The notes: generated by a model from the sequence alone, not told the origin. A DNA stretch of 64,000 bases from Macrostomum hystrix (GCA_950097015.1 CATNEN010000035.1:1180001-1244000); one strand, 5' to 3'. Positions 28,594 through 40,663 are shown, numbered from the stretch's first letter. Numbers and translations: made by a program.

Positions 28594-29311
28594 CTATAAA
28601 ATTGGAACATAAACGGACCAATCGCATCTAAAGAGAATATGAGTTTCGTTCTCTACCTCGACTCTACATTTTGGACATGTTCTGTTTTCATAGGCAATTT
28701 TCAGTCTTACGGTGCGCAATGTCTCACAGGCCAGTTTGTGGTTTCCTAGACGAAATCGGGACATTGTGCGCCTTTGTTCTGGGTTAGAGATTATTGTTAG
28801 GTACTTTTCTCTGGAGAAATCTTTCTTAAACGTGTAATAGAAGTGGCTGAGCTTGGCTGATTTTCCCATCCTCTGAGTCCAGTGCCTTCGGAACTCTGAC
28901 TCAAAGTTCTCCCTGTGTGTTTTGATGGACTTTGTTTTTCTAGTCTGTTGACAATTCCGCATTACTTCACTATTCATTTTCCCCAATGCCAACATCGCTG
29001 TATTCTGCAGTATCTGCCACCAATTCGCGATGATGGAGTCTGGTCGGCTCCGAACTGAGGACCAGCATTGAAGGCTTATTTTTTGAATACTATATAATAG
29101 TGGTAGTCTTCCTAATTCGGACCGAGCACCATTGCTGGCAGTGTTTGGACTAACTTGCAGAATCGACTTGCTGATTCCAAAATTAATTCTCTCTATAGGG
29201 TTCCGATCCCAAGTACCCAGTTTCCAGGAGACAAAAGTAGATATATACTTCAAGTAGAAAGTAGAAGTAGAAAGTAAATCTACGAGCAACTCGGATGGAT
29301 AATATTTGCAT
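28594..29311 (-). mobile_element. LINE family A, C-terminal ORF fragment
   Basis: An open frame of about 241 codons whose first part (NFGISKSILQVSPNTASNGA, then LGRLPLLYSIQKIS) is a better preserved version of the decayed sequence at 7900-8050. NSEVMRNC...TRKTKS corresponds to 8115-8155. The end, CPKCRVEVENETHILFRC, is the Cys/His cluster C-X2-C-X7-H-X4-C found at the C-terminus of many non-LTR elements. The RT domain is missing (5' truncation by or at the adjoining minisatellite). Confidence 0.7.
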
Positions 29312-29618
29312 GATCCCACCTCAGGATTCCAAGACTCGATCCACCCACTTGAGATCCCACCTCAGGATTCCAAGACTCGATCCACCCACTTGAGATCCCA
29401 CCTCAGGATTCCAAGACTCGATCCACCCACTTGAGATCCCACCTCAGGATTCCAAGACTCGATCCACCCACTTGAGATCCCACCTCAGGATTCCAAGACT
29501 CGATCCACCCACTTGAGATCCCACCTCAGGATTCCAAGACTCGATCCACCCACTTGAGATCCCACCTCAGGATTCCAAGACTCGATCCACCCACTTGAGA
29601 TCCCACCTCAGGATTCCA
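29312..29618. repeat. 41-bp minisatellite (about 7.5 units)
   Basis: Near-identical 41-bp units beginning GATCCCACCTCAGGATTCCA; the first unit overlaps the end of the LINE fragment, so the array probably grew from the LINE junction. Confidence 0.97.
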
Positions 29619-31007
29619 AATATATTCGAATAATATTTTCGTTATTACTTTATTTGTAAAGAGGGCAACTTTCTGGTCTGCACAAAATGTGTAACCTAAC
29701 TGACGCTTGCAGACAAATAGGCGAGCACGATATTAAAACAAAGCTTCAACAAACAAATTCAATAAAATTCGAATGAAAACTTCGTTTCCGTGCTTGCAAT
29801 GTTACCTATGGTTGCTCCATGTTGAAACTCGCCGAATAAGTTAAATTTGATTCGACCAAAGAAACAAAAGTTTTTAGACACGAAAAATGCAATCATTTCT
29901 GGATTTGCCCTACTAAGTACGAGAGCATATTTAGGCAATTTTAACAAAATGAATATTATTAGTTTATGCACAGCATGTTTTTATCGCGGATTTAAAATAT
30001 ACTACCGAGGCCGATTGCAAAAGCTTAAGATCTTGTAGATTTAAAATATCGCATTTTTTTTACTTTTTCAACTTTAGCTTCTGGGACACACCCTGTATGC
30101 CAGGCCTGAGTATTTTTTACACTCCACTCAAGTAAATTTATAGGATTTGAGTAGTGCTACTTCAATTACAGTTATTTTTTTATTTACAGTACAGAGCACA
30201 GATTAATAATGTCAGAAAAAGTTGTCACACATATAAAACACTATACTTGATTTAAGTAGCGGAAGATGATTCGGCAGCAGCATTTGGTGCATCGGTTTCT
30301 GTGTGAAGTCCGCCTTGATATTTGTTTGACCAGCTTTCCAATGTCTAGCCCGATTCCTCACTCAGCGGTTGCTAGAGGCGACCCTGAAAGCAGCAAATGG
30401 AAGCGATGCAACGGGGATCACACTAACTCTCCAGAGTCTCCCAGCATACAATGGCAAAACTTTGTACAGAGTTCCGTCTCATCAAACTAGGTCACTCCAG
30501 TTTGGCCCAATCTCCAGGGAAAGGGCGAGGACAAAGAGTGGATTTGCGTTGCCATATGGGAGATGCATTAATGTCTTCAATAGGTCGTGCGAGCTAGGTG
30601 GATCACCCAAGCGAAGTCGCGCTAAGCTTCTATCGTAAAAATTCCTTTAAGAAAATATTTTTTTGCTCAAAGTCTCAAAGCTGTACAGGCGCACTATCTA
30701 GAAATAATTCCGACTCAAATTATTCTAACAGCGGTTGCTCTGCTTACTGGCTGTTCGCACTGTGACGGTGCGAGCTCGAATTTGCGACTGTAGTTCTACT
30801 AAAATCGAGTTGCACTGGTGAGATGAGCTCTGGAAATCCGTTTTATCCAGAAATCTAATTTAATAGGCTGCTTGCAACTGTACTCAAAGAGTGTATCACC
30901 GACACAGACTCAAGGACTACTCAAGTAGAAGGACGATGCACTCGCAAATTGAGTAGATTTTTGTAACGAACGATTTTTTTTAATTCTGTCAAATTTTATT
31001 TTTGTCT
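29619..31007. other. Intergenic segment
   Basis: No gene recognised. Two overlapping open frames of 74 and 89 codons at 30266-30638 look too well composed for pure AT-rich noise but match nothing I know. Confidence 0.45.
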
Positions 31008-31145
31008 GGAGAGGTCTAGTTTTTTCGCACTGGATTGCTAACAATGTATTTCTCTTTTACACGAGTGAACAGTTTCGCTTGCAGCTACACATATGCGCGA
31101 GAAATGTACAGCAAAGAACAGGTACTCCACTTCTTCATTTGAACT
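31008..31145. repeat. Dispersed repeat, copy 1
   Basis: About 130 bp sharing long runs with 56363-56490, for example GCGCGAGAAATGTACA and the preceding GAACAGTTTCG. Family unknown; possibly the end of a larger element. Confidence 0.6.
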
Positions 31146-31481
31146 TTATTAGTGCCCACCCCGACTGTCTTTCAGTTTGAGCAGAATAGTCAGCAAAGTA
31201 AGTTTCAAGCGACAATCGGAGACGGACTCAAGACCTACTGTGGCAAGAGTATCAACAATATGCTGCATGTGGACTGAATGCTACCACAGCATCCCTAGTG
31301 TGAGTTAACCCTCCGCCTCAGTATTCTCTCAATACATGTACTTTTAAAATGACACCGAATGACTATAAAAAGCACTAATAATCTGCAGCGCATTCAACGA
31401 GTCCTCCGTGGTCATTTCAACGGGGAGTCCCATCAATTATGGCACCTGGTATATGGATCTCAGCTTCTATATCAGCTACAT

Positions 31482-31597
31482 CGTGGCAGGATCACGTGGC
31501 AGGATCGTGGCAGGATCACGTGGCAGGATCGTGGCAGGATCACGTGGCAGGATCGTGGCAGGATCACGTGGCAGGATCGTGGCAGGATCACGTGGCA
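31482..31597. repeat. 24-bp minisatellite (about 5 units)
   Basis: Units alternate GGCAGGATCACGT and GGCAGGATCGT, so the period is 24 bp and a multiple of three; the open frames across it are repeat translations. Confidence 0.95.
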
Positions 31598-31705
31598 AAG
31601 TTTTGGTTCCGATTTCGATTCTAACGACGTTAATACTTATTTGTGTGGCGTTCGAGTTCCGACATAAACAGTAAGTGCAGCTTAATCTATTCAGAATACA
31701 TTTCA

Positions 31706-33466
31706 GCCTGGCTAGTTGTTGGGCAAGTTTCTGGCTAGTTGTTGGACAAGCGTCAGGGTAGTTGTTGGACAAGTTTCAGGCTAGTTGTTGGGCAAGTGTC
31801 AGGCTAGTTGTTGGACAAGTTTCTGGCTAGTTGTTGGGCAAGTGTCAGGGTAGTTGTTGGACAAGTTTCTAGCTAGTTGTTGGACAAGTTTCTGGCTAGT
31901 TGTTGGACAAGTTTCTAGCTAGTTGTTGGACAAGTTTCTAGCTAGTTGTTGGACAAGTTTCTGGCTATAGTTGTTGGACAAGTTTCTAGCTAGTTGTTAG
32001 ACAAGTTTCTGGCTAGTTGTTGGGCAAGTATCAGGGTAGTTGTTGGACAAGTTTCTAGCTAGTTGTTGGACAAGTTTCTGGCTAGTTGTTGGACAAGTTT
32101 CTAGCTAGTTGTTGGACAAGTTTCTAGCTAGTTGTTGGACAAGTTTCTGGCTAGTTGTTGGACAAGTTTCTAGCTAGTTGTTGGACAAGTTTCTGGCTAG
32201 TTGTTGGGCAAGTGTCAGGGTAGTTGTTGGACAAGTTTCTGGCTAGTTGTTGGGCAAGTGTCAGGGTAGTTGTTGGACAAGTTTCTGGCTAGTTGTTGGA
32301 CAAGTGTCAGGCTAGTTGTTGGACAAGTTTCTGGCTAGTTGTTGGACAAGTGTCAGGCTAGTTGTTGGGCAAGTGTCAGCCTAGTTGTTGGACAAGTTTC
32401 TGGCTAGTTGTTGGGCAAGTGTCAGGGTAGTTGTTGGACAAGTTTCTGGCTAGTTGTTGGGCAAGTGTCAGGGTAGTTGTTGGACAAGTTTCTGGCTAGT
32501 TGTTGGAAAAGTGTCAGGCTAGTTGTTGGACAAGTTTCTGGCTAGTTGTTGGGCAAGTGTCAGGCTAGTTGTTGGGCAAGTGTCAGCCTAGTTGTTGGAC
32601 AAGTTTCTGGCTAGTTGTTGGACAAGTTTCTGGCTAGTTGTTGGGCAAGTGTCAGGGTAGTTGTTGGACAAGTTTCTGGCTAGTTGTTGGGCAAGTGTCA
32701 GGGTAGTTGTTGGACAAGTTTCTAGCTAGTTGTTGGGCAAGTGTCAGGGTAGTTGTTGGACAAGTTTCTGGCTAGTTGTTGGGCAAGTGTCAGGGTAGTT
32801 GTTGGACAAGTTTCTGGCTAGTTGTTGGACAAGTTTCTGGCTAGTTGTTGGACAAGTTTCTGGCTAGTTGTTGGAAAAGTTTCTGGCTAGTTGTTGGACA
32901 AGTTTCTGGCTAGTTGTTGGGCAAGTGTCAGGGTAGTTGTTGGGCAAGTTTCTGGCTAGTTGTTGGGCAAGTGTCAGGGTAGTTGTTGGACAAGTTTCTA
33001 GCTAGTTGTTGGGCAAGTGTCAGGGTAGTTGTTGGACAAGTTTCTGGCTAGTTGTTGGACAAGTTTCTGGCTAGTTGTTGGACAAGTTTCTGGCTAGTTG
33101 TTGGACAAGTTTCTGGCTAGTTGTTGGAAAAGTTTCTGGCTAGTTGTTGGACAAGTTTCTGGCTAGTTGTTGGGCAAGTGTCAGGGTAGTTGTTGGGCAA
33201 GTTTCTGGCTAGTTGTTGGGCAAGTGTCAGGGTAGTTGTTGGACAAGTTTCTAGCTAGTTGTTGGGCAAGTGTCAGGGTAGTTGTTGGACAAGTTTCTGG
33301 CTAGTTGTTGGGCAAGTGTCAGGGTAGTTGTTGGACAAGTTTCTAGCTAGTTGTTGGGCAAGTGTCAGGCTAGTTGTTGGACAAGTTTCTGGCTAGTTGT
33401 TGGACAAGTTTCTGGCTAGTTGTTGGACAAGTTTCTGGCTAGTTGTTGGACAAGTTTGTGGCTACA
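31706..33466. repeat. 23-bp minisatellite (about 76 units)
   Basis: Unit core CTAGTTGTTGGACAAGTTTC (20 of 23 bp). Two main forms differ in the second half (GGACAAGTTTCTGG or TAG, against GGGCAAGTGTCAGG) and often alternate, giving a 46-bp higher-order pattern. One unit near 31967 has a 2-bp insertion. Confidence 0.98.
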
Positions 33467-33819
33467 AAGAAGTGGAGCATTTTTGTAGTAAATATTTTTT
33501 CACTTTCACAATCCTCATTTTTCTATTGCAGCTGGGATGACGAAATCAATTCGCCAGTCAGATGTGCTGGCTTGATGCAACTGTCTAGGTCGAACAAGTA
33601 GTAACGTAAAGTACCAATACTACTCTTAGTAGTCTTGAACAGTTGTTATAAAAATTTTCGCTTGTTGCCTCAGAACTCGGCGAGAAGCCAGCGGCTCTCG
33701 CAACCGAGTCGGAAACGTCGCCGACAGTGGTGCGCCGTCCCGACCGGACCTAGTATAGTGCCAGCTTGAAGCTCTCTAGAAATACAGTCCGACCTGCTTG
33801 ACTGTAGTACACAGACTTC

Positions 33820-34103
33820 TGAGATCCCGATCCGAGATCCCGATCCGAGATCCCGATCCGAGATCCCGATCCGAGATCCCGATCCGAGATCCCGATCCGA
33901 GATCCCGATCCGAGATCCCGATCCGAGATCCCGATCCGAGATCCCGATCCGAGATCCCGATCCGAGATCCCGATCCGAGATCCCGATCCGAGATCCCGAT
34001 CCGAGATCCCGATCCGAGATCCCGATCGGAGATCCCGATCCGAGATCCCGATCCGAGATCCCGATCCGAGATCCCGATCCGAGATCCCGATCCGAGATCC
34101 CGG
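33820..34103. repeat. 13-bp minisatellite (about 21 units)
   Basis: Near-perfect units of GAGATCCCGATCC, with one C-to-G variant near 34028. As three units make 39 bp, open frames in both strands show a 13-residue period and are not genes. Confidence 0.98.
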
Positions 34104-34615
34104 AAAATGCATGTGCTTCAGAAGTGAAATAGGACATATTTATGTGTCTTTCCTGCAGGCCTTTTTCAGATTATAGGTGTGAAATTAGAGGACCAGACTA
34201 AATTACTGTAATGCTTGTTTCGGCGAATTCTAACGATATAGTCTTTAAAAAATAATTTAACCAGTTAGTCTTCTTCGTGGCAGTCTGCCTTTTCTCTTGT
34301 GCTGCAGGTGAGCCCTGCCAGATAAGAACGCAGCGTACTTGACAAGAACACGCGCTGCCGCACGGCGCACAGTCCTTGCGCATTCAGTGTACAAAGGGCA
34401 GGCAGTGCATAACCCCGCCCCTAGAACTCCACAGGAATAGCTTGGCCATGCATAGGCAGTGGCTCCGGTTTCAGCCGGATTCGCGCCCCAATGTACAGCC
34501 AGGGAAGCGCTTTAAAACTGAGAAATTGGACTCGCCCATCTGAAATGAAGATAAGCGATAAATTTGTGCCGTTTGAATCAGTATTAAATATAGACAACAG
34601 AAACTGCTCCATTAA
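34104..34615 (+). other. Flank upstream of SLC49A4
   Basis: About 510 bp between the 13-bp array and the SLC49A4 start codon. It should hold the promoter and 5' UTR; no clear element seen. Confidence 0.5.
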
Positions 34616-37150
34616 ATGGCCAGTATTGAAGCCAATCCTCCTATTCAACAACAAGAGTTTGTGTATCCAGTTTTCAATAACTATCAGCATGAGACAACAC
34701 CTTTGCTGGGGCGGTCAGCATTCCGTGAGGCCACGAAGGTGTTCTGGTACCGCTGGTACGTGCTGGGGGTGTATTGTCTCCTGGTGACAATGCAGGGCGC
34801 CGTTTGGAACCATTGGGGACCAATTTCAGACAGTGTGCAGGCTGCTTACAAATGGAGCGACGCCACCATCAGCCTGCTGCCATTCTGGGGTCCTGTCACC
34901 TACATCCTGGCCTTCTACCCGTGGACTCTGTTCATGCGCCGGCATGGCCTGCGCTACTCCGGTCTTGCATCGGCTGCCTTCGTAGCCGCTGGCTGCGCAC
35001 TGAAGGCGCTGCCATTCCGGTCAGATTTTCTGTTCACACTCATGTGCCACGCCTGTGGCATTCTTAATGGGCTAGCTGGGCCTTTTGCGACAGCCGCCGG
35101 CACCAAGCTGGCTGCCGAGTGGTTCCCCATGAACGAGAGAGTCACTGCTGTTGCCGTGGCAACCATGAGCCAGTCACTGGGTCCGACACTCTCCTTCCTA
35201 ATTGGTAATTGATTAGCTAGCCATTGTCAGTGAAATGACTAAGCATTGTTACACATATCTAAAAAACCTGAAGCCTAATTCACTGCCACATGAACGAATA
35301 ACTTACTATTCAGGCCAATTAGTTGTACAAGACGTGTCAGACGTAAACATGACAGCTCCGTTTGCAAATACAAAGTACAACGAGTCCTTAAGGTGAGTTC
35401 GCACATCCTGAACCGCGCAGAATCTTAAGAAGTGTGGATGCTGCACTTCGCACAAATTTTGCCCTAGGCTATAAATATTACTATTTATAAATTTATCAAA
35501 ACACCCATCAAACTAACATCCTTGTGCGAAAACGAAGCTCAGTCGCTTTTAAAGTGATTACTGAATATGGTTAAATGCAAGGGGGTGAGTGGCAGAGCGG
35601 TCTAACGCGTTTGCCTCTCGCACCAAGGTCCCTGAGTTCGATTCCGAGGTCACATTTATTTGGGGCGCAGCCACAGAGAGAAGGCTTGGGGGCTAGTCAT
35701 GTAATTTACACCCTTGAGGGCCAACCTCCAAGGTACAGTGAGAGTGTACACTGCCTGACGATGAGAAAGTCAGGTCAGATGTGCACCTCTGTGAGTGTGT
35801 GCATGCGTACAGCATCTGTGTACGTGTATGCTCAGGATTTAGTGAAATGGGCAGAATTGCCTCCTCGCTGGCTGCAGGTCTAGTGTCACCAAATGATGTG
35901 CCATTGCCCGCAGCCCTCCTGCAAATATTACTATTATTACATGTATCATTCGCGGAAGGGGGTCGGTGGCAGAGCGGTTAACGCGTTTGCCTCTCGCACC
36001 ACGGTCCCTAAGTTCGATTCCACGGCAAGGCCGCATTTATTTGGGGCGCAGCCACAGAGAGAAGGCTTGGGGGCTAGTCATGTAATTTACGCCCTTGAGG
36101 GCCAACCTCCAAGGTACAGTGAGAGTGTACACTGCCTGACGATGAGAAAGTCAGGTCAGATGTGCACCTCTGTGAGTGTGTGCATGCGTACAGCATCTGT
36201 GTACGTGTATGCTCAGGATTTAGTGAAATGGGCAGAATTGCCTCCTCGCTAGCTGCAGGATCTAGTGTCACCAAATGGTGTGCCATTGCCCGTAGCTCTT
36301 CTGCAATTATAATGTAATATAATATAATGGTCAAATGTACAATTAATTTGATTACACTTGTGATTGCAGAAACATTCGGCACCAGGTGACGTTGTACAAC
36401 TACGCCGACGTCGGCATCGCAGCACTGATTCTGCTGCTGATTGCGGTGTACTTTCCTAGTCGACCCAGACTGCCACCGAGCGTCTCCTCTCAGGTGAAGC
36501 GATCAGAGAACAGAGGCCTGCGCCATCTTGGTCTGAACACCTGGCTGGCCGTGCTGGCCTTCGGAATGCCCAACGGCATAACCAACTCGTACAGCGCAGT
36601 GTTCGACTTAAACATGAAAAACTTCAATGTCGATCAGGACGAGTCGGATTGGATCGGTGCTGCATCATCAGCGGCCAGCATGCTCCTCATTCTGTTGGCC
36701 GGCCGTCTGGTCGACTGTTTCCGAAGGCCGCGAATGGCAGCGATCAGTACTTGCCTATTGGTCGTGTCCAGCATGGCATTCATCTGGTTCACCGTCATCT
36801 GCGAGTGGCCCAAACACAGGACCACAGCAGGACTGTACATAGGCAACGTGCTGGGCATCGCCGCGCAAACTGCTACCACACCTCTGTTTTTCGAGCTGGC
36901 CTGTGAGAGTGCTTTTCCTGTTGGCGAAGAGACAACTACCATGGTTGTGACCACCTGCAGCAACGTCTTCTCCGCCGTGTTCCTTTTTATACTATTCTTC
37001 AAGCAGACTGGCACTCGCTGGATGAACTACGCATCCACGGCCTCGTGCGTGCTGGCTGTACCCCTGGTGGTTTGCTTCCGCGAAGTCTACCGGCGACGAG
37101 AGTACGACCTGAGGGCGGAGACAGTCACTGTAGGTAGCGTACAATCGTGA
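34616..37150 (+). CDS. SLC49A4: Lysosomal MFS transporter SLC49A4 (DIRC2), three exons
   Basis: Exons 34616-35204, 35314-35392 and 36370-37150, joined by GT-AG introns in matching phases, give 482 residues (vertebrate DIRC2 is about 480). It is a 12-helix major-facilitator protein of the lysosomal membrane; the vertebrate protein has been reported to export pyridoxine with protons. Family features: N-terminal dileucine sorting signal ETTPLL near residue 28, VWNHWGPI in the first helix region, NGLAGPFA, SFLIG at the exon 1 end, YFPSRPRLPPSV in the central loop, PLFFELACESAFPVGE late. Exon 2 (26 residues, QLVVQDVSDVNMTAPFANTK...) is a short luminal loop. Two SINE copies occupy intron 2. Confidence 0.94.
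35581..35945 (+). repeat. tRNA-derived SINE, family 2, copy 1 (in SLC49A4 intron 2)
   Basis: Head GGGGGTGAGTGGCAGAGCGG then TCTAACGCG (box A) and GAGTTCGATTCC (box B). Body GGGGCGCAGCCACAGAGAG ... GTGCATGCGTACAGCATCTG, with a tail of ATTACTATTATTAC. Sense orientation to the host gene. Confidence 0.88.
35958..36326 (+). repeat. tRNA-derived SINE, family 2, copy 2 (in SLC49A4 intron 2)
   Basis: Second copy, 12 bp after the first, with a better head (GGCAGAGCGGTTAACGCG) and box B AAGTTCGATTCC. The body is almost the same as copy 1. It ends in an ATAATGTAATATAATATAA tail. The pair is flanked by similar 14-mers (ATGGTTAAATGCAA and ATGGTCAAATGTAC, 11 of 14 matching). Confidence 0.88.
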
Positions 37151-38659
37151 GGGCGCTCACAACCTGTACAACAATCCGACGTCGACTGATCGCTTTCCGA
37201 AGTCAAGCGACGTCGATGGCAAATAGGAACTTTTCAATTACGCAGACGAAATCCGACGAAACAAAAATGCGCGTAAACGTAAAAATATTTGGAAAAAACG
37301 TAGATGCAGAATTAGCTTGAAATTTGATCTTCAGTGCAATGTTCCCAATTGCCATCGACGTCGCTGGACGTCTGAAAATCTGCTTTCGGCCGATATCGGA
37401 TAGTTGTGCAGGCAACCTTCTGCTCTATCTCCACTAATTCCGTGTATCTCCCTGTACTAATCATTCAATAAGGTAAGTAGAGTTTATCTTCGAGTTTTTT
37501 CTATGTGTACATTTTCATAAAACTTATTGTTGAGCCAACTTTTTAAATTAAGTTCCTATAACAGGCAAATATTGAAGTTGTTCCTATAACAGGCAAATAT
37601 TGAAGTTGTTTTTAACTATTCCTATTGCATGCAGTCATGCAGTGTTTTTTTTCATGATTTTTTACTATTATAAAAGTTCAATACTTACTTCAACTCATAA
37701 GACTCAACAGAAAGGGAGTGAATGCGATCAGTCATAATCATAACTTTCGCGATACCGCTACGGGTATATCGGTAGAAGCAATAGCAGCATTGCTAGCTGT
37801 CCCTATGATATAATTAGTTCAAAGGGACTGTGAATATTCAAGTACGAGCTATTCAAACATATTTTTTGCTATCTAATTCCTCCTGTGCCATTTAATTTTT
37901 CTTGTGCGATGAAATATTGTCTTCGATTCTATTTTTTGAAGCAAAAAATCTTTCAACTAACAGATCAAATGAGCATTTATGTGTATACTGCGTAGATTGT
38001 TAGCGTAGTTGAATTTAAACCGGCGCTGGCTAAGCGTCGAGCGCAACCAGCAGTAACAGCGCACTTGCAAGCTTTTATATTTCGTGACACATAACGATAA
38101 AACGCTGACAATAAAATGATGTGAAAAGTTCTGGTACTAATGAAATGCTACCTAGAATCAAAATGTCTGGTAATCTGGTTATTGCAGGATTGCCTCACCA
38201 GAAACTCCACATTTTCTTACAATCAGAAGCAAATGTCATACATTTTAAACAACTGCAATAAATATAAATTTAGACACTGATTCAATCTGATGAGGATATT
38301 TAAACACAAAAGCAAACTAAGGCTATTAGTTATTTACTTTTTAAAGATTTCCGTGACACACGACTGCGACTAAAATTGCTGCAGGATTGCAGAAACCGCG
38401 CACAAGATAAATTGATGACAATCAAACTTTATGAAGAGTTCAGAGTTGCTGCAGTGCTAGTTGCCGATGCCAATTAGCAACTTGCTCTTTCCAGGCCCTT
38501 CTCGTCACTGATTGGCTCGTGACGCTTCTGCATGCTGCCGCATTCCCATTGCACGCATACTTAGTGACATGAAGGACTACTTTTAGTAGGCTCACTACGA
38601 GTACAGTATGCGACTGCTCCTGATTGTTGGATTTTTCGATTTGAAATTGCTTGCAGAAG
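37151..38659. other. Intergenic segment
   Basis: AT-rich. It contains a 25-bp direct duplication around 37552-37608 (GTTCCTATAACAGGCAAATA repeated) and no gene. The start holds the SLC49A4 3' UTR. Confidence 0.5.
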
Positions 38660-39534
38660 TGCAATTGCAATAATAATAAAAATAATAAGAAATAAATAAA
38701 TAAAATATTAATGGACCAGAAAAGGGGAAGCGCCAAAACGTGCGCATCAGGTGAAGCTCGCGAATATGCCCCGCTCTATCATCGGGGCTCACGCGTCAGC
38801 AAAAAGTAGATCGATGTAGCGGGCCGACCGTCCCTGTCCCTGTCCGCGCCTGCGCAGTCCCTGCGGAGCGGAGTCCACAGCAGCACGTCCAGCAGCATTT
38901 GGGCAGTGGGCTTCACACCTGTCCAAGCCAGCCGCAGGCGCCGCTGTCTCAGCAGGTCGGTCGTCTCGCTTCCTGGGCCCCGGCGGGCGCCAAACGCAGC
39001 ACGAAGCCGGGCGGGTGCGCCGCGTCAAGTTGCCTCGGTCAGCCTCCAGGTCAACGACCGCCTGGTAGAGCTGCGACCTGGCGCTGTCCGTCAGCGCGTC
39101 TGAGATCAACACCGTTCGCACTGATTAAAAGGCTTCCCAGGCCTTGCCGCGCCACCTTGCCAAATCGTTGCCCACGTCCGGCATGACTCCGCCAAAGTAA
39201 ACGAACTGGCCGCACCTCGGGTCCCGAAGCCGCTGTCGTCTCGAAGCAGAATCTCGGCAGGTAGATCGTGCTGCACCGTCATCACCTCGGCCTTCTGCGA
39301 ATTCACGAAGAGACCGATCGCAGTTGTAAGGCGCCGTTGGGCGCCTTTGGCCATTGAAGAAAGCAGTACTAGGTCGTCAACAATGCCGAGAGCGCAAAGC
39401 CTGTTGTCGGGGTGTCGTCGGCTTGAGCCGACACAGCAGACACCGTCGACCCCGTCGACATCACCGTTCCCGAATAAGACCAGGCAGTATTGTATCAGGA
39501 AATCTATCAACATAGAATTTCTTAAGGACGCCTA
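38660..39534 (-). mobile_element. LINE family B, 5'-truncated fragment
   Basis: Minus-strand RT remains: LCALGIVDDLVLLSSMAKGA (the FADD box altered to IVDD), VNSQKAEVMTV, FVYFGG-like FTLAESCRTWATIW, GKAW/GKPFNQCERC, then a second frame with SDALTDSARSQLYQAVVDLE and a C-terminal RRGQGQGRSARYIDLLFADA. It ends with a TTATTTATTTATTT-like A/T-rich tail at 38667-38712, as LINE 3' ends do. Frameshifts and stops show that it is dead. Same family as 7485-7740. Confidence 0.7.
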
Positions 39535-40663
39535 GTTGAACGGACATTGTACCATGCAGGTGCTCTTCAATGCTAATTAGCCGTTGTAAATTCTTCATTA
39601 CATTCGATGACTTACAGGAATCGAAGTTTTTCATCTGGAAGTATGGCTGACCTTCTATGCACCATAGGTACTTTCGGTATGCTTCGGCCGCTCCTGCTTC
39701 TTGAATATCTGCCATAAATTTTTGCCTTTCCTCGCGTGTCGTACGTCTGAAGCAGCTATGTGGGGACTTTGAGTGGTCAAATATGCCTTCGGATTGAACG
39801 CAGAATAATCCGAATATAAGAATCATTATGGATCCGTGGATTTAGCATTGTAAACGTATATTGCCTGTTACATCCAGGAATTTTGCATTAGCACAAATCG
39901 TCCAAAAGTTGCTCCTTCGCTTCCTAGAGTTGGGAGTTCTAATGTGGTTGTACCCGCTAAATAGAAGTACGCAACTTGAAATCTCCCTCATGGCTCTACT
40001 CACGGCGTTGTTCGTGCTTTGCCGAGAAAATTCAAACTCATTTTCGACTAATTGAAGGCCAATATTCTGAGCATCTCTAATGGTTAGCTTTACTTCTTGA
40101 GCGCTCCCGTTTTCTGACTGGTCACAAATCAATGGCTGATGTTCAACGTATTCATTCATGGTTGTAGCACGCGACACTTTATCACTACCATCGTCTCGAT
40201 CACTAGCTCCATGACCTACTCCCAGCTCATTCTCACTATCACCAAGACTATTCTGATCTGATTCTGCAGGACTAGTATGTTCATTGGTTTCATCCTCTCT
40301 GACTGAACTATTCGAGTTCGATGTGGCCAGTCCAGCACCAGCAACAGACGGACCTTGGTCATCATTGGCCGGTGTACTAGATGTCTCCCTAGTGTAAAAC
40401 ACACTGATGTAAGTCCACAACATGCTTCGCTGACGTAGCCGGTTACGCATGGAAAGTCGGCGTAAAAGGTACTCGAAAAAGGGTGATGATTTTCTGTAAT
40501 CTCTCGGCCTATCAAATGCATCCGCTGCGTCTCGAATTGCAGTAGAAATCTGAAACACAGTACGTATATGGGCCGCTAAATAATCAATGAACATTCCATA
40601 AAAACTAATTGCATTGTCAGGAACCAGAGGAGAACATGCATAAAGCTCATCATACCTCATCAT
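39535..40663 (-). CDS. Unrecognised open region, interrupted by one stop
   Basis: Two open frames in the same phase: 40663-39842 (273 codons, starts MMRYDELYACSPLVP) and, after TAA at 39844-39842, 39826-39535 (starts MILIFGLFCVQSEG, resembling a signal peptide). The first has an acidic, Ser/Asn-rich middle (residues ~115-170). An intron acceptor-like TGTTTAG lies upstream at about 40710, so a 5' exon could exist. The 3' end is cut by the LINE at 39534. It may be a host gene broken by the LINE or an older transposon ORF; no family recognised. Confidence 0.4.

Noticed and set aside
33670-34137. SGSRIGISDRDLG repeat protein
   Set aside because: Translation of the 13-bp minisatellite, open on both strands.
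35581-35650. True tRNA gene
   Set aside because: It has A and B boxes but the acceptor stem does not pair and the sequence continues into a SINE body with a second copy nearby.
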